Shown here: positions 44,624 through 51,287 of the stretch, piece after piece
How positions within the stretch are numbered: the first letter of the stretch is position 1
How the letters are laid out: each line of letters begins with the position of its first letter
Assembly: GCF_002266435.3 (NCBI RefSeq)
Contig: NZ_CP029426.2
Coordinates: 4,804,001-4,868,000, forward strand
Direction: 5' to 3'
Length of the DNA: 64,000 nt
From: Bradyrhizobium amphicarpaeae
GTDB lineage: Bacteria > Pseudomonadota > Alphaproteobacteria > Rhizobiales > Xanthobacteraceae
Notes under the pieces: generated by a model
The model's input: only the letters and a program-made list of their open reading frames with translations
Told to the model about the DNA's origin: nothing
The model's database searches: none
Made by a program: the position numbers and the translations under genes

Positions 44624-44772
44624 CGTCATCCTGAGGTGCGAGTGGCGCGATGCAGAAGCATCGCGCCGGGAGCCTCGAAGGATGTACGGCCGAGATGAAG
44701 CAGCCGGGCTCGTCGCCCTTCGAGGCTTTTCATACGGCGCATGCGCCGTATGAAAAGCGCCTCAGGGTGACG
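44624..44772. repeat. Interspersed palindromic repeat, type E, with 34-bp palindrome
   Basis: Begins CGTCATCCTGAGGTGCGAG and ends CGCCTCAGGGTGACG, with GCGATGCAGAAGCATCGC inside. A perfect 34-bp palindrome centred at 44741/44742 (arms GCTTTTCATACGGCGCA) occupies 44725-44758. It lies between the HxlR gene and fliX, at the start of flagellar block 2. Confidence 0.82.
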
Positions 44773-44782
44773 GATTTAGCAG

Positions 44783-45196
44783 CTACGCCTGCCCGGCCTT
44801 CGCCAGTTCGACCTCGACGCGCAACTCGATCTCGGACAGCACCGAGTCCAGTCCGGGATCGCCGGAGGATGATTTCAGGTTCGCCGCAGCATCGCGCAGG
44901 CGCATCACGGTCGAGGCGTCGAGATTACCGGACAGCAGCCCCATCTTGAGATCGTCGAGTACGTCGAGCGCCGTCCTGCCGCGGGAGACCGAACGCTTGC
45001 GGCGCTCGACCGGATCCTCCTCGACGCCCTGCAAGGCAAGCAGCGCGTCGATGTTGGCGGCGGCCTTCGGTGCGGCGGCGCTCCGGGTCTCCTGTGCCGA
45101 CGAGGTGTCGGGCAACACGAAGGTGCCGGAGCCGGTCCGCCTGGCCTGGCTGGCCGGCGTTCCAAGCGTCGTGCCGTTCGGTCCGTAGATGCGCAT
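44783..45196 (-). CDS. fliX: FliX, flagellar assembly regulator
   Basis: 137 residues. Starts MRIYGPNGTTLGTPASQARR; the conserved C-terminal half ALDVLDDLKMGLLSGNLDAS and DSVLSEIELRVEVELAKAGQ fits FliX. In Caulobacter FliX couples early basal-body assembly to FlbD activity, and fliX lies divergent from flgI, exactly as here. The 284-bp shared gap holds a CtrA box, an ftr-like element and a sigma-54 promoter. Confidence 0.9.
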   Translation of the reverse strand: MRIYGPNGTTLGTPASQARRTGSGTFVLPDTSSAQETRSAAAPKAAANIDALLALQGVEEDPVERRKRSVSRGRTALDVLDDLKMGLLSGNLDASTVMRLRDAAANLKSSSGDPGLDSVLSEIELRVEVELAKAGQA

Positions 45197-45243
45197 CGGA
45201 GGGAATCCGGGTGATCGATGCGGTCACCTTCGCCGTCTTATGG

Positions 45244-45258
45244 TTAACGGCGGGTAAA
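45244..45258. promoter_or_regulatory. CtrA-like box upstream of fliX
   Basis: TTAACGGCGGGTAAA (TTAA-N7-TAAA), preceded by ATGG as at flgB; 48 bp before fliX. Confidence 0.6.
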
Positions 45259-45264
45259 CGGCCC

Positions 45265-45278
45265 GGCAAAATCTGCCG
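45265..45278. promoter_or_regulatory. ftr-like element in fliX/flgI gap
   Basis: GGCAAAATCTGCCG, preceded by CCC, very close to the ftr core CGGCARAAANBGCCG that I recall for Caulobacter FlbD. About 100 bp upstream of the flgI sigma-54 promoter. Confidence 0.55.
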
Positions 45279-45375
45279 ACAGGCGGCAGTTTCGCTCCTC
45301 AGGGAGAACGCCAGCTGACACCGGTCGAAACAGATTTAGTCAACCTATTCAGTGGCCTGTCCCTGCCGCGCCGGG

Positions 45376-45392
45376 TTGGCACAGCCCTCGCA
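45376..45392 (+). promoter_or_regulatory. Sigma-54 promoter of flgI operon
   Basis: TTGGCACAGCCCTCGCA: -24 GGCAC and -12 GC with 10-bp spacing; TCGC variant as at flgF. About 75 bp from the predicted start site to the flgI ATG. Confidence 0.65.
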
Positions 45393-45480
45393 AGGACAGC
45401 GCCGGACCAGCTCGTCATGGGAGTGTCGTGCAGGTCCTTAGGATTTGAGGAGCCTTTTGAGGATCCTTGGGGAGCAGAGG

Positions 45481-46605
45481 ATGCCAGGCGTTCGTTGGGT
45501 GAGGATGATTGGGGTGGCCTGCGCGGCGCTGTCGGCGCTGACGCTGTCGCTCGCGCCGGCGGCTGCGACCTCCCGCATCAAGGACCTCGCCAATATCGAA
45601 GGCGTGCGGCAGAACCAGCTCATCGGCTATGGCCTCGTCGTCGGTCTCAACGGCACCGGCGACACACTCAACAACATCCCCTTCACCAAGCAGTCGCTGC
45701 AGGCGATGCTCGAGCGGATGGGCGTCAACATCCGCGGCGCCACCATCCGCACCGGCAATGTCGCAGCCGTGATGGTGACGGGCAACCTCCCCGCTTTCGC
45801 CACCCAGGGCACGCGCATGGACGTCACCGTCTCCGCGCTCGGCGATGCCAAGAATCTGCAGGGCGGCACCCTGCTCGTCACTCCCCTGTTAGGTGCCGAC
45901 GGCAATGTCTACGCGGTGGCGCAGGGCTCGCTCGCGATCTCCGGCTTCCAGGCCGAGGGCGAGGCGGCCAAGATCGTGCGCGGCGTGCCGACCGTGGGAC
46001 GCATCGCCAACGGTGCCATCATCGAGCGCGAGATCGAGTTCGCGCTCAATCGGCTGCCGAACGTGCGCCTGGCGCTGCGCAACGCCGACTTCACCACGGC
46101 CAAACGGATCGCGGCTGCGATCAACGACTATCTCGGCGTCAAGACCGCCGAGCCGATCGACCCCTCGACGGTGCAGCTCTCGGTCCCACCCGAGTTCAAG
46201 GGCAACGTCGTCGCCTTTCTCACCGAGATCGAGCAGCTCCAGGTCGACCCTGATCTCGCCGCCAAGATCATCATCGACGAACGCAGCGGCATCATCGTGA
46301 TGGGCCGCGACGTCCGTGTCGCAACCGTCGCGGTCGCACAGGGCAACCTCACCGTCACCATCTCCGAGAGCCCGCAGGTCAGCCAGCCCAACCCGTTGTC
46401 GCGCGGTCGCACCGTGGTCGCGCCGCGCAGCAGCGTCACCGTCACCGAGGACGGCAAGAAATTGGCCCTCGTCAAGGACGGCGTCTCGCTCCAGCAGCTC
46501 GTCGACGGCCTCAACGGCCTCGGCATCGGTCCGCGCGACATGATCAGCATCCTCCAGGCGATCAAGGCCGCCGGCGCGATCGAAGCCGACATCGAGGTGA
46601 TGTGA
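45481..46605 (+). CDS. flgI: FlgI, P-ring protein
   Basis: 374 residues. Signal peptide GVRWVRMIGVACAALSALTL to APAAAT. Family landmarks: SRIKDLANIEGVRQNQLIGY then GLVVGLNGTGD, FTKQSLQAMLERMGVNIR, and the C-terminal QQLVDGLNGLGIGPRDMISI followed by LQAIKAAGAIEADIEVM. FlgI polymerises as the P ring in peptidoglycan with help from FlgA. The ATG at 45481 has GGGGAGC upstream; an in-frame ATG at 45505 with GAGG adjacent is possible. Confidence 0.96.
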   Translation: MPGVRWVRMIGVACAALSALTLSLAPAAATSRIKDLANIEGVRQNQLIGYGLVVGLNGTGDTLNNIPFTKQSLQAMLERMGVNIRGATIRTGNVAAVMVTGNLPAFATQGTRMDVTVSALGDAKNLQGGTLLVTPLLGADGNVYAVAQGSLAISGFQAEGEAAKIVRGVPTVGRIANGAIIEREIEFALNRLPNVRLALRNADFTTAKRIAAAINDYLGVKTAEPIDPSTVQLSVPPEFKGNVVAFLTEIEQLQVDPDLAAKIIIDERSGIIVMGRDVRVATVAVAQGNLTVTISESPQVSQPNPLSRGRTVVAPRSSVTVTEDGKKLALVKDGVSLQQLVDGLNGLGIGPRDMISILQAIKAAGAIEADIEVM

Positions 46606-46973
46606 TGCAGACCAACGCGACCTACGCGCCGCGCCTCGCCACCTCCTCCGCCTTCTCGGTCGAGAGCCGCAACGGCCGGCCGGACTTCGAGCTCGCTGCC
46701 GCGCTGCAAAAGGTCTCGCCGAAGCAGCAGAGCAAGGCGCAGAAGACCGCCACCGACTTCGAGGCGATGTTCCTCAACAGCATGTTCGCGCAGATGACCT
46801 CGGGCCTGAAGGGCGAAGGCCCGTTCGGCGACACGCCCGGCACCGGCGTGTGGCGCTCGATGCTGACCGAGCAATATTCCAAGAACTTCGCCAATGCCGG
46901 CGGCGTCGGCATTGCCCGCGACGTCTATCGCACCCTCATCACGCAGCAGGCGAAAACGATCCGCTCGGCATAA
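46605..46973 (+). CDS. flgJ: FlgJ-type rod-binding protein
   Basis: 122 residues, corresponding only to the N-terminal rod-binding half of enterobacterial FlgJ. The domain is KTATDFEAMFLNSMFAQMTS then GVWRSMLTEQYSKNFANAGG and VGIARDVYRTLI. No muramidase domain is present, as usual in alphaproteobacteria, so peptidoglycan cutting needs a separate enzyme. The start overlaps the flgI stop (TGATG). Confidence 0.9.
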   Translation: MQTNATYAPRLATSSAFSVESRNGRPDFELAAALQKVSPKQQSKAQKTATDFEAMFLNSMFAQMTSGLKGEGPFGDTPGTGVWRSMLTEQYSKNFANAGGVGIARDVYRTLITQQAKTIRSA

Positions 46974-46984
46974 GGTCAAACGAG

Positions 46985-47479
46985 ATGAACCATTTCAACG
47001 CCTCACGTCAGCCGATTCAACAGCGCCCGAACACCGCGCCCGGCAATGCCGAGGCGCGCAAGCTCGCCGAGGGCCTGATGGACGCGATGAGCGCCCTGCT
47101 CGGACTGATCGAGCGCGAGACCGAGCTCGTCCGCGCCGGCCAGGTTCGGGAGGCGATGATGCTCGAGAGCAAGAAGCAGGAGCTGTCGCGAAACTATGTC
47201 GGCGCCGTCGGCCAGTTGAAGGCGAACCAGGCGCAGCTCGCGAAATCCGCGCCGGAGCTGCTCTCGACGCTGCACCGCCACCACGATGCATTTCGCGCGA
47301 TGCTCCAGGTCAATCTCACCGTGCTCGCGACCGCGCACGCGGTTTCCGAAAGCGTCGTGCGCGGCGTCAATGCCGAGATCCAGAAGCGCAACGTGCCGAA
47401 CACCTATACGGCCGCGGGTCGCCGCGCTGCTCCCGGCCCGCGTCACATCACGCCGCTCGCGGTCAGCCGCTCGCTCTGA
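46985..47479 (+). CDS. FlgN-like export chaperone candidate
   Basis: 164 residues, largely helical. ARKLAEGLMDAMSALLGLIE and RETELVRAGQVREAMMLESK, followed by QELSRNYVGAVGQLKANQAQ, fit the FlgN type (LxxLLxxExxALxxxD-like helix), which chaperones hook-filament junction proteins FlgK and FlgL. The C-terminus (TYTAAGRRAAPGPRHITPLA) is flexible. 11 bp after flgJ, hence flgI-flgJ-flgN-like operon. Assignment rests on helix pattern and location. Confidence 0.65.
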   Translation: MNHFNASRQPIQQRPNTAPGNAEARKLAEGLMDAMSALLGLIERETELVRAGQVREAMMLESKKQELSRNYVGAVGQLKANQAQLAKSAPELLSTLHRHHDAFRAMLQVNLTVLATAHAVSESVVRGVNAEIQKRNVPNTYTAAGRRAAPGPRHITPLAVSRSL

Positions 47480-47518
47480 GCTGAGCGCGCACAAGAACAA
47501 GCGACAATTTTACGAAAA

Positions 47519-47544
47519 ACCGCGCGGCGAAATCGTCGCGCGGT
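47519..47544 (+). terminator. Hairpin after flgN-like gene
   Basis: ACCGCGCG / CGCGCGGT stem with a 10-nt loop, without a clear T-run after it; a weak or Rho-assisted end at best. Confidence 0.4.
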
Positions 47545-47643
47545 TAGGCACGTTTCCTTACCGGGTCTTCAGTCCTGGCGTTCCATGGTTGCGTTACGAG
47601 AGGGGTTGGGATTTGACTCACGTTAGGCAACCAGGAGGCTGCC

Positions 47644-48003
47644 ATGAGTACAGATTTCAGCATCAGGCCGGTGGGGATCCCGGCCCCTGTGCAGATCATA
47701 ACGACGTCCAATGCGGCGGCGAACGAGGCTGTGCAAACCGATCTTCCGGTGAACCAGACGGTTGCCGCGGCGGATACGAGCGCGCCTGTGCGCAACGATC
47801 TGCCGAACCACGAGAACGTCTCGCGCCAGGTCGTGTTCGACCAGGCGTCCGCATCCATGGTCTTCCAGGTCGTCAACGACAAGACCGAAGCGGTGGTCAA
47901 CCAGTTCCCCGACGAAGCGATGCTGCGCCGACGGGCCTATTTCCATGCCTTGGATATGAAGTCCGAGCCTTCGCGCCCGCTCAGCACGGACGTCAGCGCC
48001 TGA
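47644..48003 (+). CDS. FlaG-like protein
   Basis: 119 residues with a strong CAGGAGG ribosome site. The first ~55 residues are low-complexity. The second half, RQVVFDQASASMVFQVVNDK then TEAVVNQFPDEAMLRRRAYF, matches the FlaG pattern (F-x-x-D-x-x-T-x-x-x-V-x-V-x-D-x-x-T-x-E-V-I-x-Q-x-P). FlaG-type proteins influence filament length in other bacteria. Located between the flgI operon and the convergent flaF gene, near the flagellins. Confidence 0.68.
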   Translation: MSTDFSIRPVGIPAPVQIITTSNAAANEAVQTDLPVNQTVAAADTSAPVRNDLPNHENVSRQVVFDQASASMVFQVVNDKTEAVVNQFPDEAMLRRRAYFHALDMKSEPSRPLSTDVSA

Positions 48004-48120
48004 CGATCACGCGATCGATGACGACGCTCTGCGTCTGACCGATGCCGGTCAGCGCGAAATTCGTGTTTCCGAAGAACAACAGGTCCGGGATGCTCGTGAT
48101 GCGACGATCACGAGCCGCCT

Positions 48121-48489
48121 TCACGGCCGCCCGGACAGACCGGCAGCGATGTTGCGGTTGATCTCGATCAGCGGACGGAAGTGATCGAACTGCGGGCTCA
48201 TCTGCAGCGCGGCGGTCTGGCTCAGCACGAACACGCTGATGTTGGCGATCTTCTGCCGGACGTCGATCGGCTGCGGATTGTTGTCGCGCATCGCCTCGCT
48301 CAGGAAGATGGTCCAGAGCTTGCGGTTGAACATCAGGGCCTGCATGGTCTGCTCGCTGAGCGGATCGGCGTTGTTCACCGCATCCTGGAGCTTGTTCGCG
48401 GCCTTGAGCAGGGTCTGCGCCTCGATGTCGCGAGGAGATGCAGTGGTCGTTGCAACGCGCGCGTAAGCCGAGGCAGCGGAATTCGACAT
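48121..48489 (-). CDS. flaF: FlaF, flagellin synthesis regulator
   Basis: 122 residues. The family pattern is ASAYARVATTTASPRDIEAQ, LLKAANKLQDAVNNADPLSE, NRKLWTIFLSEAMRDNNPQP, ANISVFVLSQTAAL. FlaF promotes flagellin translation or secretion in alphaproteobacteria and opposes FlbT. It lies just after the four flagellin genes on the same strand with flbT on the other side, the classical flaF-flagellin-flbT setting. A near-consensus CtrA box is 75 bp upstream. Confidence 0.93.
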   Translation of the reverse strand: MSNSAASAYARVATTTASPRDIEAQTLLKAANKLQDAVNNADPLSEQTMQALMFNRKLWTIFLSEAMRDNNPQPIDVRQKIANISVFVLSQTAALQMSPQFDHFRPLIEINRNIAAGLSGRP

Positions 48490-48563
48490 CAATCACACCC
48501 TGGAGGTTACCTAGCGCGTTGGAAGCGCTTAAGGATTTCTTTTCCAACCCTAGGCAGCACCGC

Positions 48564-48578
48564 TTAAGATTTGCTTAC
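48564..48578. promoter_or_regulatory. CtrA-like box upstream of flaF
   Basis: TTAAGATTTGCTTAC (TTAA-N7-TTAC), 75 bp before the flaF start; a weaker TTAA-N7-TTTT lies at 48529. Confidence 0.55.
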
Positions 48579-48727
48579 GTGTGTGCTTGGAAGCACTCCG
48601 GATAATTACGGGTCGCGGAGCTCTTCCGTCGGCGCAACGCTAGATCCACGCACGCACGATGTAAACTCGCTCGCGTGATACGTGTCGATCTCAGCTAATC
48701 TTGTCTTAGCGGTCTCCCTCAAAAGAA

Positions 48728-48750
48728 CGGCGGAGCCTTAGCCCCGCCGC
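48728..48750 (-). terminator. Terminator of flagellin gene 1
   Basis: On minus: GGCGGGGCTAAGGCTCCGCC, an imperfect stem, followed by GTTCTTTT. The rest of the gap 48490-48782 has only the flaF promoter region. Confidence 0.65.
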
Positions 48751-48782
48751 GATATATCGTATGGCGATCTTGCGCCGCGAAA

Positions 48783-51068
48783 TTAGCGGAGCAGCTGCAG
48801 CACGCTCTGTTGCGACTGGTTGGCCAGCGACAGCGCGGACACCGCGATCGACTGGCGGGTCGACAGCGCCTGGCTGTTGGCCGCTTCCTCGTTGGTGTCG
48901 GCCAGCGTCAAATTGGACGAGCCGGTCTGCAGCACGTTGATCAGGTTCTTGGAGAAATCCTGACGCACCTGCACGATCGAGAGGTTCGAACCGAGCGATG
49001 ATCCTTCCGAGCGCAGCCTGCTCGAGGCGGCATTCAGGCTGGCCAGCACCTTGTTGGTGGCGCCGTTGTCGATGAAGTCCGTGCCGGGAACGAGATTGCT
49101 GAGGCCGAGGCCGGCCGCGTTGAACACGACGCCGTTGATGCCGAGCGTGGAGCTGCCGTTCTCGTTGAAGACCAGCTTCAGCGTGTCGCCGTTCAGCAGG
49201 TTGATGCCGTTGAAGGACGAGTCCTGCGAGGTCGTGTCGATCTGCGCCAGGATGTTGTTGAACTGGCTGACAAGGCTCGAACGCGCCGTTTGCGCGACGG
49301 GATCCTGGACCGGCGGCTGCGCGGTGGTGAAGGCGAGCACGCCGGTGAGCGTACCGCCGACCGCGCCGCCCGCGGCAGTCGACCCGAGGGTCGAAGACGC
49401 GTATTCGTTGACGGTGGTGACGGTCAGCACGCCGTTGGCATCGATCGTCGCCGTCAGATGATTGGCTTGCAGCTGCACGTTGAGCTGATCGAGCGTCTTG
49501 ACGGTGCCGTTGGTGCCGTCGCCGAAGGTGACGTTCACCGGCGTGCCGCCGTTGAAGGACGAGAAGGTCAGAGTCTTGCCGCTGACGCCGCCAACACCCG
49601 AGGTGCGCGCCGCGGTGAAGGCGGTCGCCGTTCCCGTGTTACCGCTGAGTCCGAACGAGCTGAGGGCGTTGCCGGTGCCGGTGATCGAAAGATCGGAGTT
49701 GATACCGGTGGAGAGCGCAAGCTGACCGCTGCTGTTGACCGACGACGGGATCTGGCCCGCAGTGGTCGACAGCGTCGCCGCGCCGTTGAAGATGCTCGCG
49801 GTCTTGACGCCGGTGGCGAGGTCGACCGCATTGAGCAGGTCGGTCAGTGTCGCGCTCTGGATATAGACGGTCGAGTTGCCGTTGCCGTCGGTGACGACGT
49901 TGCCGCTGACGCCATAGCCAGTGGCCACGCTGGTCGTCGATTGCGGCGTCTGCGCGTTCTTGAAGGTGATGGTGTGGCCGTCGATGTTCAGCGTCGAGCC
50001 GTCCTGAACGAGGGTGCCGAGCGAGCCGGCGGTCGTCGAGCGATCCGCTGCGACGGTGGCGAGGCCCGCGCCGGTCGACGAGGTCAGGCCGAGAGCCTTG
50101 AGGAAGTCCGCCTTGCCCGTCACGCTGAGATCGGCACCGGTCGAGCTCTTCAGCGTGATCGCGCCGCCGGTGATGGAGGATGGCGTCTGGATCGTGCCGA
50201 CCGTCGCGCCGCTCGTCGCGATGGTCGCCGCGCCTGCGCTGATGGTTGCGGTCTTGACCCCGCTGGCGAGGTCGATCGCGCTGAGGACGTCGTTGATGGT
50301 CGCCCCGGGCGCTGCTGCGGTTCCCTCATAGACGATCGAATTGCCGTTGCCGTCGGTGGCAATGTGTCCGCTGGCGTTGAGGCCCCAGCCCGTCGGCTGC
50401 GACGTCGGGGCGACGCCGGTGCGGAAGGTGATGGTCTTGCCGTTCACCGTAATGGTGTCGCCGTCCGCAGGCGCAGTGCCGAACGTGGTGGACGTGGTGG
50501 TGCCGACCAGCGTGGCGGTACCGCTGAGCGCGGTGGTGCCGTCGGCCGCGGTCACCGCAGTGCCTGTAAAGGTGCCGGCGCTCGAGCCGAGCGATGCGCC
50601 GAGCGCGGCAGTCCCGGTGACCGGAGTGGTGCCGCCGGCAGCACCGGTATAGAGCACGTTGCTCTTGGCGGTCGCGCTGGCATAGGAGGTGGTGCCGCGC
50701 AAATCTGCCGGGGTCGCGCCGGGAATCGTGGTGGAGACGTTGGACTTGGTGGAGTAGCCGACCGTGGTCTGCAGCGCCTGGTTGGCGATCGACTTCGCGC
50801 TGTCGATCAGCTTCTGCAGCGAGGTGATGCCGGTGTTGGCGGCTTGGAGCACCTGGACACCGTTGTTGATGCCATCGAGCAGGTTGCTGATGTCGCTCGC
50901 CCGGTTGTCCAGCCCCTGCGCCGTGAAGAAGTTGGTGGGATTGTCGAGCGCGGTGTTGACCTTCTTGCCGGTCGACAGCCGCTCCTGCGTCGTGGCCAGC
51001 AAGTCGGCCGTCGACTGCAGCGACAACAGGTTCTGGCGAACGGACGCCGAGAGAACGATGTTGGACAT
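48783..51068 (-). CDS. fliC: Flagellin 1 (large thick-filament type)
   Basis: 761 residues, over twice the size of compact rhizobial flagellins. The N-terminal D0/D1 helices (MSNIVLSASVRQNLLSLQST through SLQKLIDSAKSIANQALQTT) and C-terminal D1/D0 (VRQDFSKNLINVLQTGSSNL to SLANQSQQSVLQLLR) are canonical. The centre (~100-640) is a Thr/Ser/Gly/Ala-rich domain with three related units around NGKTITF/DGHTITFKN and VTDGNGNSTVY, so internal repeat units are visible. This copy is the most divergent of the four in the centre and carries a different leader and a CtrA box. Exported filament subunit. Confidence 0.95.
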   Translation of the reverse strand: MSNIVLSASVRQNLLSLQSTADLLATTQERLSTGKKVNTALDNPTNFFTAQGLDNRASDISNLLDGINNGVQVLQAANTGITSLQKLIDSAKSIANQALQTTVGYSTKSNVSTTIPGATPADLRGTTSYASATAKSNVLYTGAAGGTTPVTGTAALGASLGSSAGTFTGTAVTAADGTTALSGTATLVGTTTSTTFGTAPADGDTITVNGKTITFRTGVAPTSQPTGWGLNASGHIATDGNGNSIVYEGTAAAPGATINDVLSAIDLASGVKTATISAGAATIATSGATVGTIQTPSSITGGAITLKSSTGADLSVTGKADFLKALGLTSSTGAGLATVAADRSTTAGSLGTLVQDGSTLNIDGHTITFKNAQTPQSTTSVATGYGVSGNVVTDGNGNSTVYIQSATLTDLLNAVDLATGVKTASIFNGAATLSTTAGQIPSSVNSSGQLALSTGINSDLSITGTGNALSSFGLSGNTGTATAFTAARTSGVGGVSGKTLTFSSFNGGTPVNVTFGDGTNGTVKTLDQLNVQLQANHLTATIDANGVLTVTTVNEYASSTLGSTAAGGAVGGTLTGVLAFTTAQPPVQDPVAQTARSSLVSQFNNILAQIDTTSQDSSFNGINLLNGDTLKLVFNENGSSTLGINGVVFNAAGLGLSNLVPGTDFIDNGATNKVLASLNAASSRLRSEGSSLGSNLSIVQVRQDFSKNLINVLQTGSSNLTLADTNEEAANSQALSTRQSIAVSALSLANQSQQSVLQLLR

Positions 51069-51162
51069 TGGCGAGTCTTCCTCTTGAACCGGATACGAAT
51101 CGGCCGCGCGGTCTCGAAAGCGGGCTTTTGTCCAGTTTTAGGAGGTGTCCTTTAAAGTATGG

Positions 51163-51177
51163 TTAACGCCGGTTTAA
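51163..51177. promoter_or_regulatory. CtrA box upstream of flagellin 1
   Basis: TTAACGCCGGTTTAA, an exact TTAA-N7-TTAA preceded by ATGG; 95 bp before the flagellin 1 start. The other three flagellins lack it. Confidence 0.68.
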
Positions 51178-51224
51178 GAGACACGGTTAATGGCTGGTGA
51201 ACGCCTCACCCGCCCTCGGAACGC

Positions 51225-51260
51225 AAAAAAGGACGGCGGGGCAAATGGCCCCGCCGCCCG
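51225..51260 (-). terminator. Terminator of flagellin gene 2
   Basis: 9-bp perfect stem CGGCGGGGC / GCCCCGCCG with a 5-nt loop, with TTTTTT on the minus-strand side. Confidence 0.85.
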
Positions 51261-51287
51261 GTTTTATTTAGTGATTTCAGTCGCTTA

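Noticed and set aside
48004-48120. Minus-strand frame after flaF ending in NTNFALTGIGQTQSVVIDRV
   Set aside because: Too short, no start or ribosome site of its own; may be a decayed fragment but cannot be supported.
49290-51155. 621-residue open frame antisense to flagellin 1, with similar ones opposite flagellins 2-4
   Set aside because: Composition is Arg/Gly/Ala-rich low complexity with no family features; it results from GC-rich codons of the flagellins on the other strand and has no ribosome site.
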